From Chthoniobacterales bacterium (lineage in GTDB: Bacteria > Verrucomicrobiota > Verrucomicrobiia > Chthoniobacterales > UBA10450): 44,180 nt of DNA. The translations under genes and the position numbers were made by a program. The stretch is taken from positions 614 to 44,793 of the forward strand of contig QHBM01000123.1 of NCBI GenBank assembly GCA_003244145.1, in the 5' to 3' direction. The notes beneath the pieces are model-generated. The model saw only the letters and a program-made list of their open reading frames with translations. It was not told where the DNA came from and searched no databases. This document shows positions 25,882 to 33,363 of the stretch, one piece after another. Every line of letters begins with the position of its first letter. The first letter of the stretch is position 1.

Positions 25882-27075
25882 ATGAGGAGAAAACGTGTTG
25901 TCGTTCTCGGCGCGACGGGATCGATCGGGGAAAGCGCACTCAAGGTGGCGCACGATATTCCAGAGCGAATGGAAATCGTGGGCCTGGCCGCGAACAGCAA
26001 TGCGAAAAAGCTGGCGGCGCAGGCAAACGCGGTCCGGCCGAAAGCGGTTTGTCTGGTCGATGAATCGAAGATCGCGGAGCTGCGCGGCGCGCTGGAATAC
26101 GAGCCGCGGATTTTCTTGGGCGAACAAGGACTGATCGACATCGCCTGCCTCGATGAAGCGGAGATGGTGCTGGTGGCGGTGGTAGGGACAGGTGGATTGC
26201 GGCCGGCGCTGGCGGCGATTGAAGCGGGGAAAGATCTGGCGGTGGCGAGTAAGGAGATCCTGGTCATGGCGGGCGAGATCGTGATGCGAGAGGCGGGGGG
26301 AAAGGGGGTTCAGATTTTGCCTGTCGATAGCGAGCACAACGCGATTTTTCAATGCCTCGATTCGCAAAGAGAACGCCTAACGCCCAACGCCCAACGCCCA
26401 ACGCCCAACGCCGAGGTGCGGCGGCTAATTTTGACAGCGTCCGGCGGTCCGTTTCGGAATACGCCTAACGAGCAGTTCGAATCGATCACGGTCGAACAGG
26501 CGTTGAAGCATCCGACCTGGAACATGGGGCCGAAGATCACGATCGATTCGGCCACGCTCTTCAATAAAGGGCTCGAAATGATCGAGGCGCACTGGCTTTT
26601 TGGCGTGGAAATGAAGCGCGTGGAAGTGGTGATCCATCCGCAGAGCATCGTGCACTCGATGGTCGAGTTTACCGACGGGTCGGTGCTGGCGCAGTTGAGC
26701 CATTCCGATATGTGTTTTCCAATTCAATACGCGGTGACCTGGCCCGAACGCGTGCCAAATTCGTTGCCGCCGCTCGATTTCGGAAAAGTGCGCCAACTGG
26801 AATTTGCTACGCCGCGCTATGAGGATTTTCCGGCGCTGAATCTGGCGCGCCGCGCGGGAGACGAGGGTGGCACGCTGCCGGCGGTGTTGAATGCCAGCAA
26901 CGAGATCGCGGTGGCGGCATTTCTGGCCGGAGAAATTTCGTTCCCGCAAATCTGGCGGACGGTCGAAGAAGTGATGAATCGGCACGGCTCCGTTGCCAAG
27001 CCGACGCTCGATGCCATATTGCGGGCCGATCAATGGGCGCGCCAGGGAGCCGCAAACGCACTGCAAACTCATTAA
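25882..27075 (+). CDS. dxr: 1-deoxy-D-xylulose 5-phosphate reductoisomerase
   Basis: A 397-residue protein, second enzyme of the MEP isoprenoid pathway, reducing and rearranging DXP to MEP with NADPH. The N-terminal 'VVLGATGSIGESALKV' is the NADPH-binding motif. 'PVDSEHNAIFQCL' supplies the metal-binding Asp and Glu, and 'ASGGPF' and 'NKGLEMIEAHWLFG' form the substrate pocket. After 'FQCL' the chain has 'TPNAQRPTPNA', encoded by a heptanucleotide tandem repeat at 26374-26411. This lengthens a surface loop by roughly a dozen residues compared with B. subtilis-type Dxr, while leaving the frame and all catalytic motifs intact. It sits in the cdsA-dxr-rseP cluster. Confidence 0.97.
   Translation: MRRKRVVVLGATGSIGESALKVAHDIPERMEIVGLAANSNAKKLAAQANAVRPKAVCLVDESKIAELRGALEYEPRIFLGEQGLIDIACLDEAEMVLVAVVGTGGLRPALAAIEAGKDLAVASKEILVMAGEIVMREAGGKGVQILPVDSEHNAIFQCLDSQRERLTPNAQRPTPNAEVRRLILTASGGPFRNTPNEQFESITVEQALKHPTWNMGPKITIDSATLFNKGLEMIEAHWLFGVEMKRVEVVIHPQSIVHSMVEFTDGSVLAQLSHSDMCFPIQYAVTWPERVPNSLPPLDFGKVRQLEFATPRYEDFPALNLARRAGDEGGTLPAVLNASNEIAVAAFLAGEISFPQIWRTVEEVMNRHGSVAKPTLDAILRADQWARQGAANALQTH
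26374..26411 (+). repeat. Heptanucleotide tandem repeat inside dxr
   Basis: About five and a half units of CGCCCAA (the first is CGCCTAA, the last partial unit reads CGCCGAG). Three units (21 nt) encode seven residues, giving the protein period TPNAQRP. Gain or loss of a number of units not divisible by three would shift the dxr frame. Confidence 0.93.
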
Positions 27076-27140
27076 TCTGGAAACCAGGAAATAACCTCTT
27101 ACCTCCTTCTCTTGGTTTCATGGCTTCCTAATTCAATTAC

Positions 27141-28559
27141 ATGATCTCTCACGCCTTTCGCGTCCTCTTCATCGTCCTCGAAGTCATCGTCCTTTTTAAT
27201 CTCCTCATCGTGGTGCATGAGCTGGGACATTTCCTGGCCGCTCGCTGGCGCGGGCTTTTCATAGAAGGTTTCGGGGTTTGGTTCGGTAAGCCGATCTGGA
27301 AGAAGACCATCAACGGCGTTCAGTATTCGTTAGGCTCACTTCCTTTCGGCGGATTCGTGAAACTGCCGCAGCTCGCACCGATGGACATCATCGAGGGCAA
27401 GGCGGACATGGAACGCGAGAAGCTGCCGCCTATCTCGGCCCTGGATAAAATCATTGTGGCGGTGGCGGGTCCGCTCTTCAGCCTGCTCCTCGCGTTATTT
27501 TTTGCCGTAATCGTTTACGCCGTCGGCCACCCGGTCAGCGAATCGGATCTCACTACCGTGATCGGTTACGTGGAGAAAGATTCGCCGGCGGAAAAAGCGG
27601 GATTACTGGCGGGTGATAAGATTCTCGAAGTCGACGGCAAGAAGGTCGTCCGGTTCAGCGGAATGAACGACAGCGTGATGTGGAATGTTCTCCGCAGTGA
27701 GGAGCCGACGGTTCCGTTCAAAGTCGAACGCGCCGGGCAAGTCCTGCCGTTCTCGGTCACTCCCATCAAAGCGGAGACGAGCGGCTGGCGGCGCAAGAGC
27801 GTCCGGCAGGTGATGATCGTGGCTGCGCAAACGGCGTTGATCGACAAAGTGGTGCCGGATTCGCCTGCATCAGCCGCGGGCTTGAAGCACGGCGATGTGG
27901 TCACCGGTTACAACGGGATAAAAATCTATCATCCCGATGCGGTGGGAAAGTTCATCGACGCGCATCCGAACGAGCCGATCGTGCTTCAGTTGAATCGCGA
28001 CGGCGCGTTATCGGAAGTGACAGTGCTGCCGAAGTTGATGGAAGGGAAGAAAACGCCGCGGATCGGAATCGAGTGGGAAGCGAACGGCCGGATGTCGGTG
28101 GCGCATCCGCAACCATTCGAGCAGGTCTTTAACAGCGTCACGAGCACCATCAATACCATCACCGCCGTGGCCTCGCCGAAGTCCGACGTGAAGCTGCAAC
28201 ACTTGAGCGGGCCGATTGGGATCGGGCGCATCTATTATCTCCTTTTCCAAAGCGAGAACGGCTGGCAGTTGGCGCTCTGGTTCAGCGTGATCCTGAACGT
28301 GAACCTCGCGATCCTGAATATGCTGCCGATCCCGGTCCTCGACGGCGGTCACATCGTGCTTGCGATCATCGAGTCGATCCGGCGCAAACCGGTAAACATC
28401 CGCGTGCTCGAGTTGATCCAGACCGGCTGCGCGGTCCTGATCATCGGCTACATGCTCTACGTGACCTTTTACGACGCGCAGGACTTGCCCTTTATCCGGA
28501 ACAAGCTCGACAAGATGGACACACCATCCGCTCCGGCCAAGCCGACGCCGGCACCGTAG
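27141..28559 (+). CDS. rseP: Intramembrane site-2 metalloprotease with two PDZ domains
   Basis: A 472-residue protein. The first transmembrane helix carries the zinc site H26-E27-L-G-H30 ('VVHELGHFLAARW'). The third zinc ligand and conserved Asp lie in 'NMLPIPVLDGGH' (Asp401) near the C-terminus. Two PDZ domains lie between, each recognisable by 'SPAEKAGLLAGDKI' and 'SPASAAGLKHGDVV'. This is the M50 RseP/YaeL architecture at normal length, which cleaves anti-sigma factors or signal peptides in the inner membrane. It follows dxr by 65 nt. The C-terminus ends in a Pro/Lys-rich cytoplasmic tail after the last helix. The ECF sigma factor near the left end has no visible anti-sigma gene in this window, so a regulatory link cannot be claimed. 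Confidence 0.95.
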   Translation: MISHAFRVLFIVLEVIVLFNLLIVVHELGHFLAARWRGLFIEGFGVWFGKPIWKKTINGVQYSLGSLPFGGFVKLPQLAPMDIIEGKADMEREKLPPISALDKIIVAVAGPLFSLLLALFFAVIVYAVGHPVSESDLTTVIGYVEKDSPAEKAGLLAGDKILEVDGKKVVRFSGMNDSVMWNVLRSEEPTVPFKVERAGQVLPFSVTPIKAETSGWRRKSVRQVMIVAAQTALIDKVVPDSPASAAGLKHGDVVTGYNGIKIYHPDAVGKFIDAHPNEPIVLQLNRDGALSEVTVLPKLMEGKKTPRIGIEWEANGRMSVAHPQPFEQVFNSVTSTINTITAVASPKSDVKLQHLSGPIGIGRIYYLLFQSENGWQLALWFSVILNVNLAILNMLPIPVLDGGHIVLAIIESIRRKPVNIRVLELIQTGCAVLIIGYMLYVTFYDAQDLPFIRNKLDKMDTPSAPAKPTPAP

Positions 28560-28645
28560 CGGACTGGCTCGATGGAGTTTCGCCCGGCCAGGCGGGCAAT
28601 CGGAATTGGAAGTGCGTTGAGCGCGATTCGTATCTAAATTCCGCC

Positions 28646-28984
28646 ATGAGCCCTACCATGACCACGACCACTTTCACCCTGGACGGTTATCGAATCGTGA
28701 AGACGTTCGGCGTCGTTCGCGGGATCATTGTCCGTTCGCGCTCCATTTTCGGAACGATCGGCGCGGGTCTTCAGACTTTAATCGGCGGCAACATCACCAT
28801 TCTCTCGAATCTTTGTGAGCGGACCCGGCAGGATGCGCTCGAGCAAATGCTGGAGCACGCGCGCGCTCTCGGCGCGAACGCCGTGATTGGTCTGCGCTAC
28901 GACGCCACCGAAATCATGGACGGCGTGACGGAGGTTCTGTGTTACGGCACGGCCGTTTTGGTGGAACCGCTGGCGGCCTCCTGA
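28646..28984 (+). CDS. YbjQ-family (UPF0145) protein
   Basis: A 112-residue cytoplasmic protein. The family pattern is clear: 'GYRIVKTFGVVRGIIVRSRS' at the start, 'CERTRQDALEQMLEHARALG' in a central helix, then 'ANAVIGLRYDATEI' and 'EVLCYGTAVLV' at the end. UPF0145 proteins (PF01906) form small oligomeric beta-alpha rings sometimes described as heavy-metal-binding, with no firm function. The length is normal. It follows rseP with an 86-nt gap and precedes a 78-residue ORF that leads into ispG. Confidence 0.92.
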   Translation: MSPTMTTTTFTLDGYRIVKTFGVVRGIIVRSRSIFGTIGAGLQTLIGGNITILSNLCERTRQDALEQMLEHARALGANAVIGLRYDATEIMDGVTEVLCYGTAVLVEPLAAS

Positions 28985-29028
28985 TATGCGAGATTGCGTC
29001 AAACCGGCGTGGCGAATATCTTGACTGC

Positions 29029-29265
29029 GTGACGTTCGAGGAGATTAGGAAACTTTATGATGCGGCGCCATTCCGGCCGTTCGAGTTCATTTTGACGAAC
29101 GGACGGCAGGTGCGGGTGGATCATTCAGAATTCATGGCGCTGTCGCCGAATGAGGATGTCGTCGTGGTGTTTGAGCCGGATGGTCATTTGACGATTGATG
29201 TTCCACTAATCATCGGCGTGAAGGAATTTCGGAACGGCGCTCGCCTACGCAAGCGCAAGCGGTGA
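29029..29265 (+). CDS. Small conserved-looking protein, translationally coupled to ispG
   Basis: A 78-residue protein from a GTG start at 29029, preferred over the in-frame ATG at 28939, which lies inside the ybjQ-like gene. It reads 'MTFEEIRKLYDAAPFRPFEF', then 'LTNGRQVRVDHSEFMALSP' and 'VVVFEPDGHLTIDVP', and ends in a basic tail. The alternating beta pattern suggests a small beta-rich fold; no named family or function can be given. Its TGA overlaps the GTG start of ispG (GTGA at 29262-29265), so ispG translation is probably coupled to it. Confidence 0.7.
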   Translation: MTFEEIRKLYDAAPFRPFEFILTNGRQVRVDHSEFMALSPNEDVVVVFEPDGHLTIDVPLIIGVKEFRNGARLRKRKR

Positions 29266-31115
29266 ACTACTGCGGCAATCCCTATCGTTACCGACGCCGG
29301 GTAACGCGCGAAGTGATGATCGGCCGCGTCGGCGTCGGCGCAGAGAATCCGATTCGGGTTCAATCGATGATCACGTGCGACACGATGGACACGGAGGCAT
29401 CGATTGCGCAGACCATCGAGCTGGCGGAAGCCGGTTGCGAGATCGTGCGGATCACGGCCCCGACGGTAAAAGATTCGGCGAATTTGGAGCACATCGTGCG
29501 CGGTCTGCGCGAGCGCGGCTGCGACGTACCGATCGTGGCCGACATTCATTTCAAACCCGAGGCCGCGATGGAGGCGGCGAAGTGGGTGGAGAAAGTCCGG
29601 ATCAATCCGGGGAATTACGCGGACTCGAAGAAATTTAAGATCCTGGAATACACCGACGAGCAGTATGCCGCGGAGCTGGAGCGGATTCGCGAGCGCTTCA
29701 CCCCGCTGGTCAAGCGCTGCCACGAACTCGGCCGCGCCATGCGGATCGGGACGAACCACGGCTCGCTCTCCGATCGGATCATGAACCGCTACGGCGACAC
29801 GCCGCTCGGGATGGTAGAGAGCGCGCTCGAATTTGCGCGGATCGCGCGCGACCTCGATTACCACGCGTTCGTTTTCTCGATGAAATCGAGCAACCCGAAA
29901 GTGATGATCAACGCGTACCGGCTGCTGGTGGCGCGACTGCGCGAAGAGGGAGACGATTGGAATTATCCGATCCATCTGGGCGTGACGGAGGCAGGGGAAG
30001 GGGAAGACGCACGGATCAAGAGCGCGATCGGCATAGGCTCGCTCCTGCATGATGGGATTGGCGACACTATTCGCGTTTCGCTCACGGAAGACAGCATCCA
30101 CGAAATCCCGGTGGCCCGGGCCCTGGTGCAAATGGTCGAGCGCGCGAGTCGCTCGCCTAACGAACAGTCGGAACAAGCGGTCCGGCTCTCCTATAATCCA
30201 TTCGAATACGAGCGCCGCGGATCGAACAAGATCGAGCGCGATGGGATCAAACTCGGCGGAGACGAAATGATGCGCGTTGTTGTTCGCCAGACGAATTTTG
30301 ACAAGGTCGCGCACAAGCTGGATCGGCTGGGCGATTACCAACCGGAGATTGTTTACGAGAAAGCCGGCATCGTGGAATTGGACCCGCGTGACGCCGCCGC
30401 GATCGAGCAACTGAACAAATCGGCGGAGGACAAGATTATTACAGTGAGGGACGATCTGGCGATGCCTGTGATCACGGCGTTTCGTTTGCTCGCATCGAAA
30501 GCCGCCGCGCGGCATCCGATTCTGCTAAAGGATGTGCTCAGCGCTCCCCGAATGTGGGAGGGGCCTCAGCGCCCCGACTCTGCAAAGACGCGCGATGATC
30601 GCGGCACTGAGGCCGCTCCCACATTCCTGCAAACGCTCCTCACGGCCGCGACCAATATCGGCTCGCTCCTTTGTGATGGGATCGGCGATGCGATTCTCGT
30701 CCAGGGCGAAGAAGCGCCGGGCCAGGCCTTGCGCGTGAGCTACAACATTCTGCAAGCGGCCGGCTCGCGCATTTTCAAAACCGATTACGTGGCCTGCCCG
30801 TCGTGCGGCCGCACCTTGTTCAACCTCCAGACCACGACCGCGCGCATCAAAGAGAAAACCTTGCATTTGAAGGGGGTGAAGATCGCCATCATGGGTTGTA
30901 TCGTGAATGGCCCTGGCGAAATGGCTGACGCGGATTTCGGATACGTAGGAGGCGCGCCCGGGAAAGTGAATCTTTATGTGGGCAAGACCGCGGTGAAATT
31001 CAACATCCCGGAAGCTGATGCCGTCGAGCGCCTGCAGGATTTGATTCGGGAACATGGGAAATGGGTGGAACCCGTGGAGGCGATCGGAGCCGGGGTAGAA
31101 TCGGCGCCGGTGTAA
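29262..31115 (+). CDS. ispG: 4-hydroxy-3-methylbut-2-enyl diphosphate synthase, long form
   Basis: A 617-residue protein, GTG start at 29262 overlapping the stop of the small ORF. IspG converts MEcPP to HMBPP with a [4Fe-4S] cluster. The N-terminal TIM barrel is plain ('VRITAPTVKDSANLEHIVR', 'VPIVADIHFKPEAAMEA', 'KVRINPGNYADSKKF'). The iron-sulfur domain has Cys512 and Cys515 ('CPSCGRTLF') plus Cys546 and Glu553 in 'MGCIVNGPGE'. The extra domain of about 250 residues between them is the known long-form insertion (plants, Chlamydiae, Chlorobi, Verrucomicrobia; E. coli has 372 residues). Residues about 430-455 are encoded by a palindromic repeat at 30551-30625, an in-frame insertion not expected in this family. 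All cluster ligands are intact. Confidence 0.97.
   Translation: MNYCGNPYRYRRRVTREVMIGRVGVGAENPIRVQSMITCDTMDTEASIAQTIELAEAGCEIVRITAPTVKDSANLEHIVRGLRERGCDVPIVADIHFKPEAAMEAAKWVEKVRINPGNYADSKKFKILEYTDEQYAAELERIRERFTPLVKRCHELGRAMRIGTNHGSLSDRIMNRYGDTPLGMVESALEFARIARDLDYHAFVFSMKSSNPKVMINAYRLLVARLREEGDDWNYPIHLGVTEAGEGEDARIKSAIGIGSLLHDGIGDTIRVSLTEDSIHEIPVARALVQMVERASRSPNEQSEQAVRLSYNPFEYERRGSNKIERDGIKLGGDEMMRVVVRQTNFDKVAHKLDRLGDYQPEIVYEKAGIVELDPRDAAAIEQLNKSAEDKIITVRDDLAMPVITAFRLLASKAAARHPILLKDVLSAPRMWEGPQRPDSAKTRDDRGTEAAPTFLQTLLTAATNIGSLLCDGIGDAILVQGEEAPGQALRVSYNILQAAGSRIFKTDYVACPSCGRTLFNLQTTTARIKEKTLHLKGVKIAIMGCIVNGPGEMADADFGYVGGAPGKVNLYVGKTAVKFNIPEADAVERLQDLIREHGKWVEPVEAIGAGVESAPV
30551..30625. repeat. 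Palindromic repeat element inserted in frame in ispG
   Basis: The 23-nt arms at 30551-30573 and 30603-30625 are inverted copies matching at 21 of 23 positions (left arm begins AATGTGGGAG, right arm ends CTCCCACATT), separated by 29 nt. The element is 75 nt, so it keeps frame, and it contains no stop in the ispG frame. It resembles REP-type intergenic palindromes and also the in-gene palindromic elements described in Rickettsia. Confidence 0.88.
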
Positions 31116-31203
31116 TTCCTGGCTGAGAAGATGTTGTGTCCGGGAGCGGTTCGAATAATATCCAGGCAAGTTCGGTCTAAATTCGAATCAAAGATAACCA
31201 CTT

Positions 31204-31431
31204 ATGAAATACAAACTTGCAGTTTTATTGGCCGCGCTGATGTGCGCGGGGGCGATGGTTCCGAAGACTGCGGACGCGCTCAGGATTAATATCGCGATCG
31301 GTGATCGGCCCTATTACACCCATGGGCCATGGTACTGGAATAATGGCGTGCGTTGGTACTGGATCCCGGGTCATTTTGCCTGGCGCCACCATCATCAAGT
31401 CTGGATTCCGGGCCACTACGCGGCCCGATAG
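31204..31431 (+). CDS. Small secreted protein with W-x-PGH repeats
   Basis: A 75-residue protein with a Sec signal peptide ('LAVLLAALMCAGAMVPKTADA', cleavage near residue 25). The mature part of about 50 residues is Trp/Tyr/His-rich and has two copies of a short motif, 'WYWIPGHFAWR' and 'VWIPGHYAAR'. Small periplasmic proteins with such YxWxPGH repeats are frequent in Proteobacteria and Verrucomicrobia and lack a known role; metal binding by the His cluster ('RHHHQ') is a guess. It is followed by a strong terminator. Confidence 0.82.
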   Translation: MKYKLAVLLAALMCAGAMVPKTADALRINIAIGDRPYYTHGPWYWNNGVRWYWIPGHFAWRHHHQVWIPGHYAAR

Positions 31432-31457
31432 GCTCAGCGGTTGGAAAACTCAAAATC

Positions 31458-31492
31458 AAAAAACGCGCGGCATCCGATGTCGCGCGTTTTTT
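31458..31492. terminator. Rho-independent terminator, probably bidirectional
   Basis: A perfect 12-bp stem, AAAAAACGCGCG (31458-31469) with CGCGCGTTTTTT (31481-31492), and an 11-nt loop that can itself partly pair. The A/T runs on both sides allow termination on either strand. It ends the small secreted protein gene. Confidence 0.9.
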
Positions 31493-31560
31493 GTTGTGGT
31501 GAGGCTGCCGCCGTAGTTGACTCCACACCTGCTCTGCATTCACCCACCCCAAAGAAACTC

Positions 31561-31794
31561 ATGAAGAAAAATCTTATCGCGCTCCTGGCCACAATCATTC
31601 TCGCGGGGATGATTTGTTCCTGTTCAAAATCTCCGCCGCAACCGGCGGCCAACTCGACCCCCGACCCTAAGTTGCCCGATCGCGTGGAAAAGCAGCAACG
31701 CGCCATGGCAAAAGCGTCGGAGGAACTTAAGAAGCGGCAAGAGAACGCCAGTCCGACCGAGGCCGCGACGCCTACGCCGACAAGTACGCCGTAG
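31561..31794 (+). CDS. Small lipoprotein
   Basis: A 77-residue protein from the ATG at 31561. The longer frame from 31441 would include the terminator and is rejected. 'LIALLATIILAGMICSC' is a signal segment with two cysteines; the first, preceded by M-I, or the second, preceded by C-S, could be lipidated. The mature chain is short, Pro/Thr-rich at both ends, with a charged helix 'DRVEKQQRAMAKASEELKKR' between. It may be a periplasmic anchor or a fitness lipoprotein. No family is recognised. Confidence 0.7.
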   Translation: MKKNLIALLATIILAGMICSCSKSPPQPAANSTPDPKLPDRVEKQQRAMAKASEELKKRQENASPTEAATPTPTSTP

Positions 31795-31939
31795 ACTGAT
31801 TTTCCACGGATGCGGTCGCACCGCATGCGCGCTCACGCAACGCCGGTAATTCCGACCGTTCCGACGGTGTAGCGACGGCGCGCTTTGTCGCCCTTTTCTA
31901 ACGCGCGAAAATTTCTACAAAAATAGTCTTGCCTGGAAC

Positions 31940-31955
31940 ATTACAATTTTGTAAT
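31940..31955. promoter_or_regulatory. Inverted repeat upstream of the outer-membrane protein gene, possible operator
   Basis: ATTACAA and TTGTAAT (7-bp arms, 2-nt spacer) end 8 nt before the ATG at 31964, in an AT-rich stretch within otherwise GC-rich DNA. It is a dyad of the size bound by dimeric regulators; it could equally be a chance palindrome or part of the translation start region. Confidence 0.35.
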
Positions 31956-31963
31956 TCCCCGGC

Positions 31964-32935
31964 ATGCGTTCGAAACACGACTCTGGGCACCGGTTGCCTG
32001 CTCTTTACTTATTGGGCTTTCTTGCTCTGTCGCTGGCGAGTCAATCAAGCAAAGCTCAGGTGGCGACTTCGGAAACACTCATCGTGCGGGGCGAAGAAGT
32101 GCCGAGCGCTTACGGTGCGCCGCCTAGTTTCTCGCGCAACCGCTTCTCCAATCTCACCAACAGTTACGTTCTGCCGCCCGGCGCGGTTTACGTGGGTTTG
32201 ATCTACCAGGGCAATGCGCAAAGCTTCAATCGCCCCGATCACTTCTTGACCCAGGAAATCGAATTGGGCCTCCCGAACCGGTTCGGGGTCGCGATCGAAA
32301 ACGGCATCGAAAACTTCCGCGGCCGGACCCAGGAGCGGACCTTTAGCATCGAAGGGCGCTACGCGTTGGCTGATTGGAACAAGATTCCACTCAACCCGAC
32401 CTTCTTCGTGGAATACAAATTCGGCACTGGAGATATCCTCCATGACGAAGGGCCGCCGGCGCCGTTGGAAAAGGGAGAAGCGCAAGCGTTTCTCAACGAA
32501 CACAAACCCTTGCCGGACGCCTACGAAGTGCGGCTGCTGTTGGCCCAGGATTTTGATAACCACGTCGAATGGGCCGCGAACTTCTTTTACGAGCAGGAGA
32601 TCGGCGGCGATCGAGGTCGCGAAGCCGGCTTTGCGCAGGCCGTGATGATCCCGGTGTGTCTGCCGCATGAGCGACTCAAGGTGGGCGTGGAAATGCAGTT
32701 CACCGAATTTACCGATGTGGGAATCAGAGAGGAAAACCAGACTCCTTCCTATCGAGTGGTGATTGGACCTACCATCGCGTGGAAGCCATCGAAGAACACG
32801 CGGCTCGATATCTCACCGCTTTTCGGAGTTACCCACGATGCGCCCAGGGCGTCGGTTTACGTGGTGTTCTCAATGTTATTCGGTGGGAGCGAGCCAACGC
32901 AGGCTGAAGCACCTGCCTCTACGCGGAACCGATGA
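31964..32935 (+). CDS. Exported protein, likely outer-membrane beta-barrel
   Basis: A 323-residue protein. The signal peptide is at about 1-31 ('LYLLGFLALSLASQSSKAQ'). The mature part has regularly spaced amphipathic strands such as 'GAVYVGLIYQGNAQSF', 'NPTFFVEYKFGTGD', 'AANFFYEQEIGG' and 'ASVYVVFSMLFGG', which suggest an 8-12-strand barrel, followed by a short polar tail. No catalytic motif was seen and no named family was recognised. It may be a porin or channel. The gene has its own upstream region and stands alone, with over 400 nt to the next gene. Confidence 0.75.
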   Translation: MRSKHDSGHRLPALYLLGFLALSLASQSSKAQVATSETLIVRGEEVPSAYGAPPSFSRNRFSNLTNSYVLPPGAVYVGLIYQGNAQSFNRPDHFLTQEIELGLPNRFGVAIENGIENFRGRTQERTFSIEGRYALADWNKIPLNPTFFVEYKFGTGDILHDEGPPAPLEKGEAQAFLNEHKPLPDAYEVRLLLAQDFDNHVEWAANFFYEQEIGGDRGREAGFAQAVMIPVCLPHERLKVGVEMQFTEFTDVGIREENQTPSYRVVIGPTIAWKPSKNTRLDISPLFGVTHDAPRASVYVVFSMLFGGSEPTQAEAPASTRNR

Positions 32936-33363
32936 GTTAATCGGCTTTCGTTCGCAACCTGCTTAGCCACGCCGATCGGGCGTTCAATCTCGTCTCGTTA
33001 GGAATTGATCGCGGTCGCGCAGCCGGGCGAGGTTATCGCCGAAGTAGAGTCGATTCATTGGCCGGCGAAAGAAGACTGGGAGCGCATTTCGGCTGGATCT
33101 TAGCCGGTGGATTGACCTCCGGTCAACGCGGCCAGCAGATTAATATTTCGGTTCGGGTCGCAGAGTTCGTCGAAAGGACGCTGCCAATGTTGTTCTCGGA
33201 CAGTCCTCGAAAAAATATTTTCGGATTTGTAGAAAATAAACCTTGTCAGCAATTTACCGCTTCTCTAAAACGGCCAGACTGACCGCGGTTCCTGAGAGCA
33301 AAAAAATGTCCGATAGCCCCGGCAAAGCGAATCGATTGTAAATAGAAAAAAGGAGTTCATCCC
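32936..33363. other. 428-nt stretch without a recognised gene
   Basis: It contains only one short open frame (33058-33282, 74 codons) with no recognisable motif, signal peptide or convincing start, so it is left unannotated. The 3' part becomes AT-rich (about 33210-33350) and probably holds the promoter of the 1286-residue protein gene; no clear -35/-10 pair could be fixed by eye. Confidence 0.6.
33351..33355 (+). promoter_or_regulatory. Ribosome binding site of the Asp-box protein gene
   Basis: AGGAG, 8 nt before the ATG at 33364, inside an A-rich run. It is one of the few near-consensus Shine-Dalgarno sites in this window. Confidence 0.65.

Noticed and set aside
24913-26367. 484-codon open frame on the minus strand
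   Set aside because: It lies opposite cdsA and dxr, has Arg/His/Gln-rich sequence without motifs, and reflects codon bias of the real genes.
28582-28597. GCCCG/CGGGC hairpin after rseP
   Set aside because: Only 5 bp and no T-run; could be chance in GC-rich DNA.
33058-33282. 74-codon open frame before the Asp-box protein gene
   Set aside because: No Shine-Dalgarno, no motif, and composition like the surrounding non-coding DNA.
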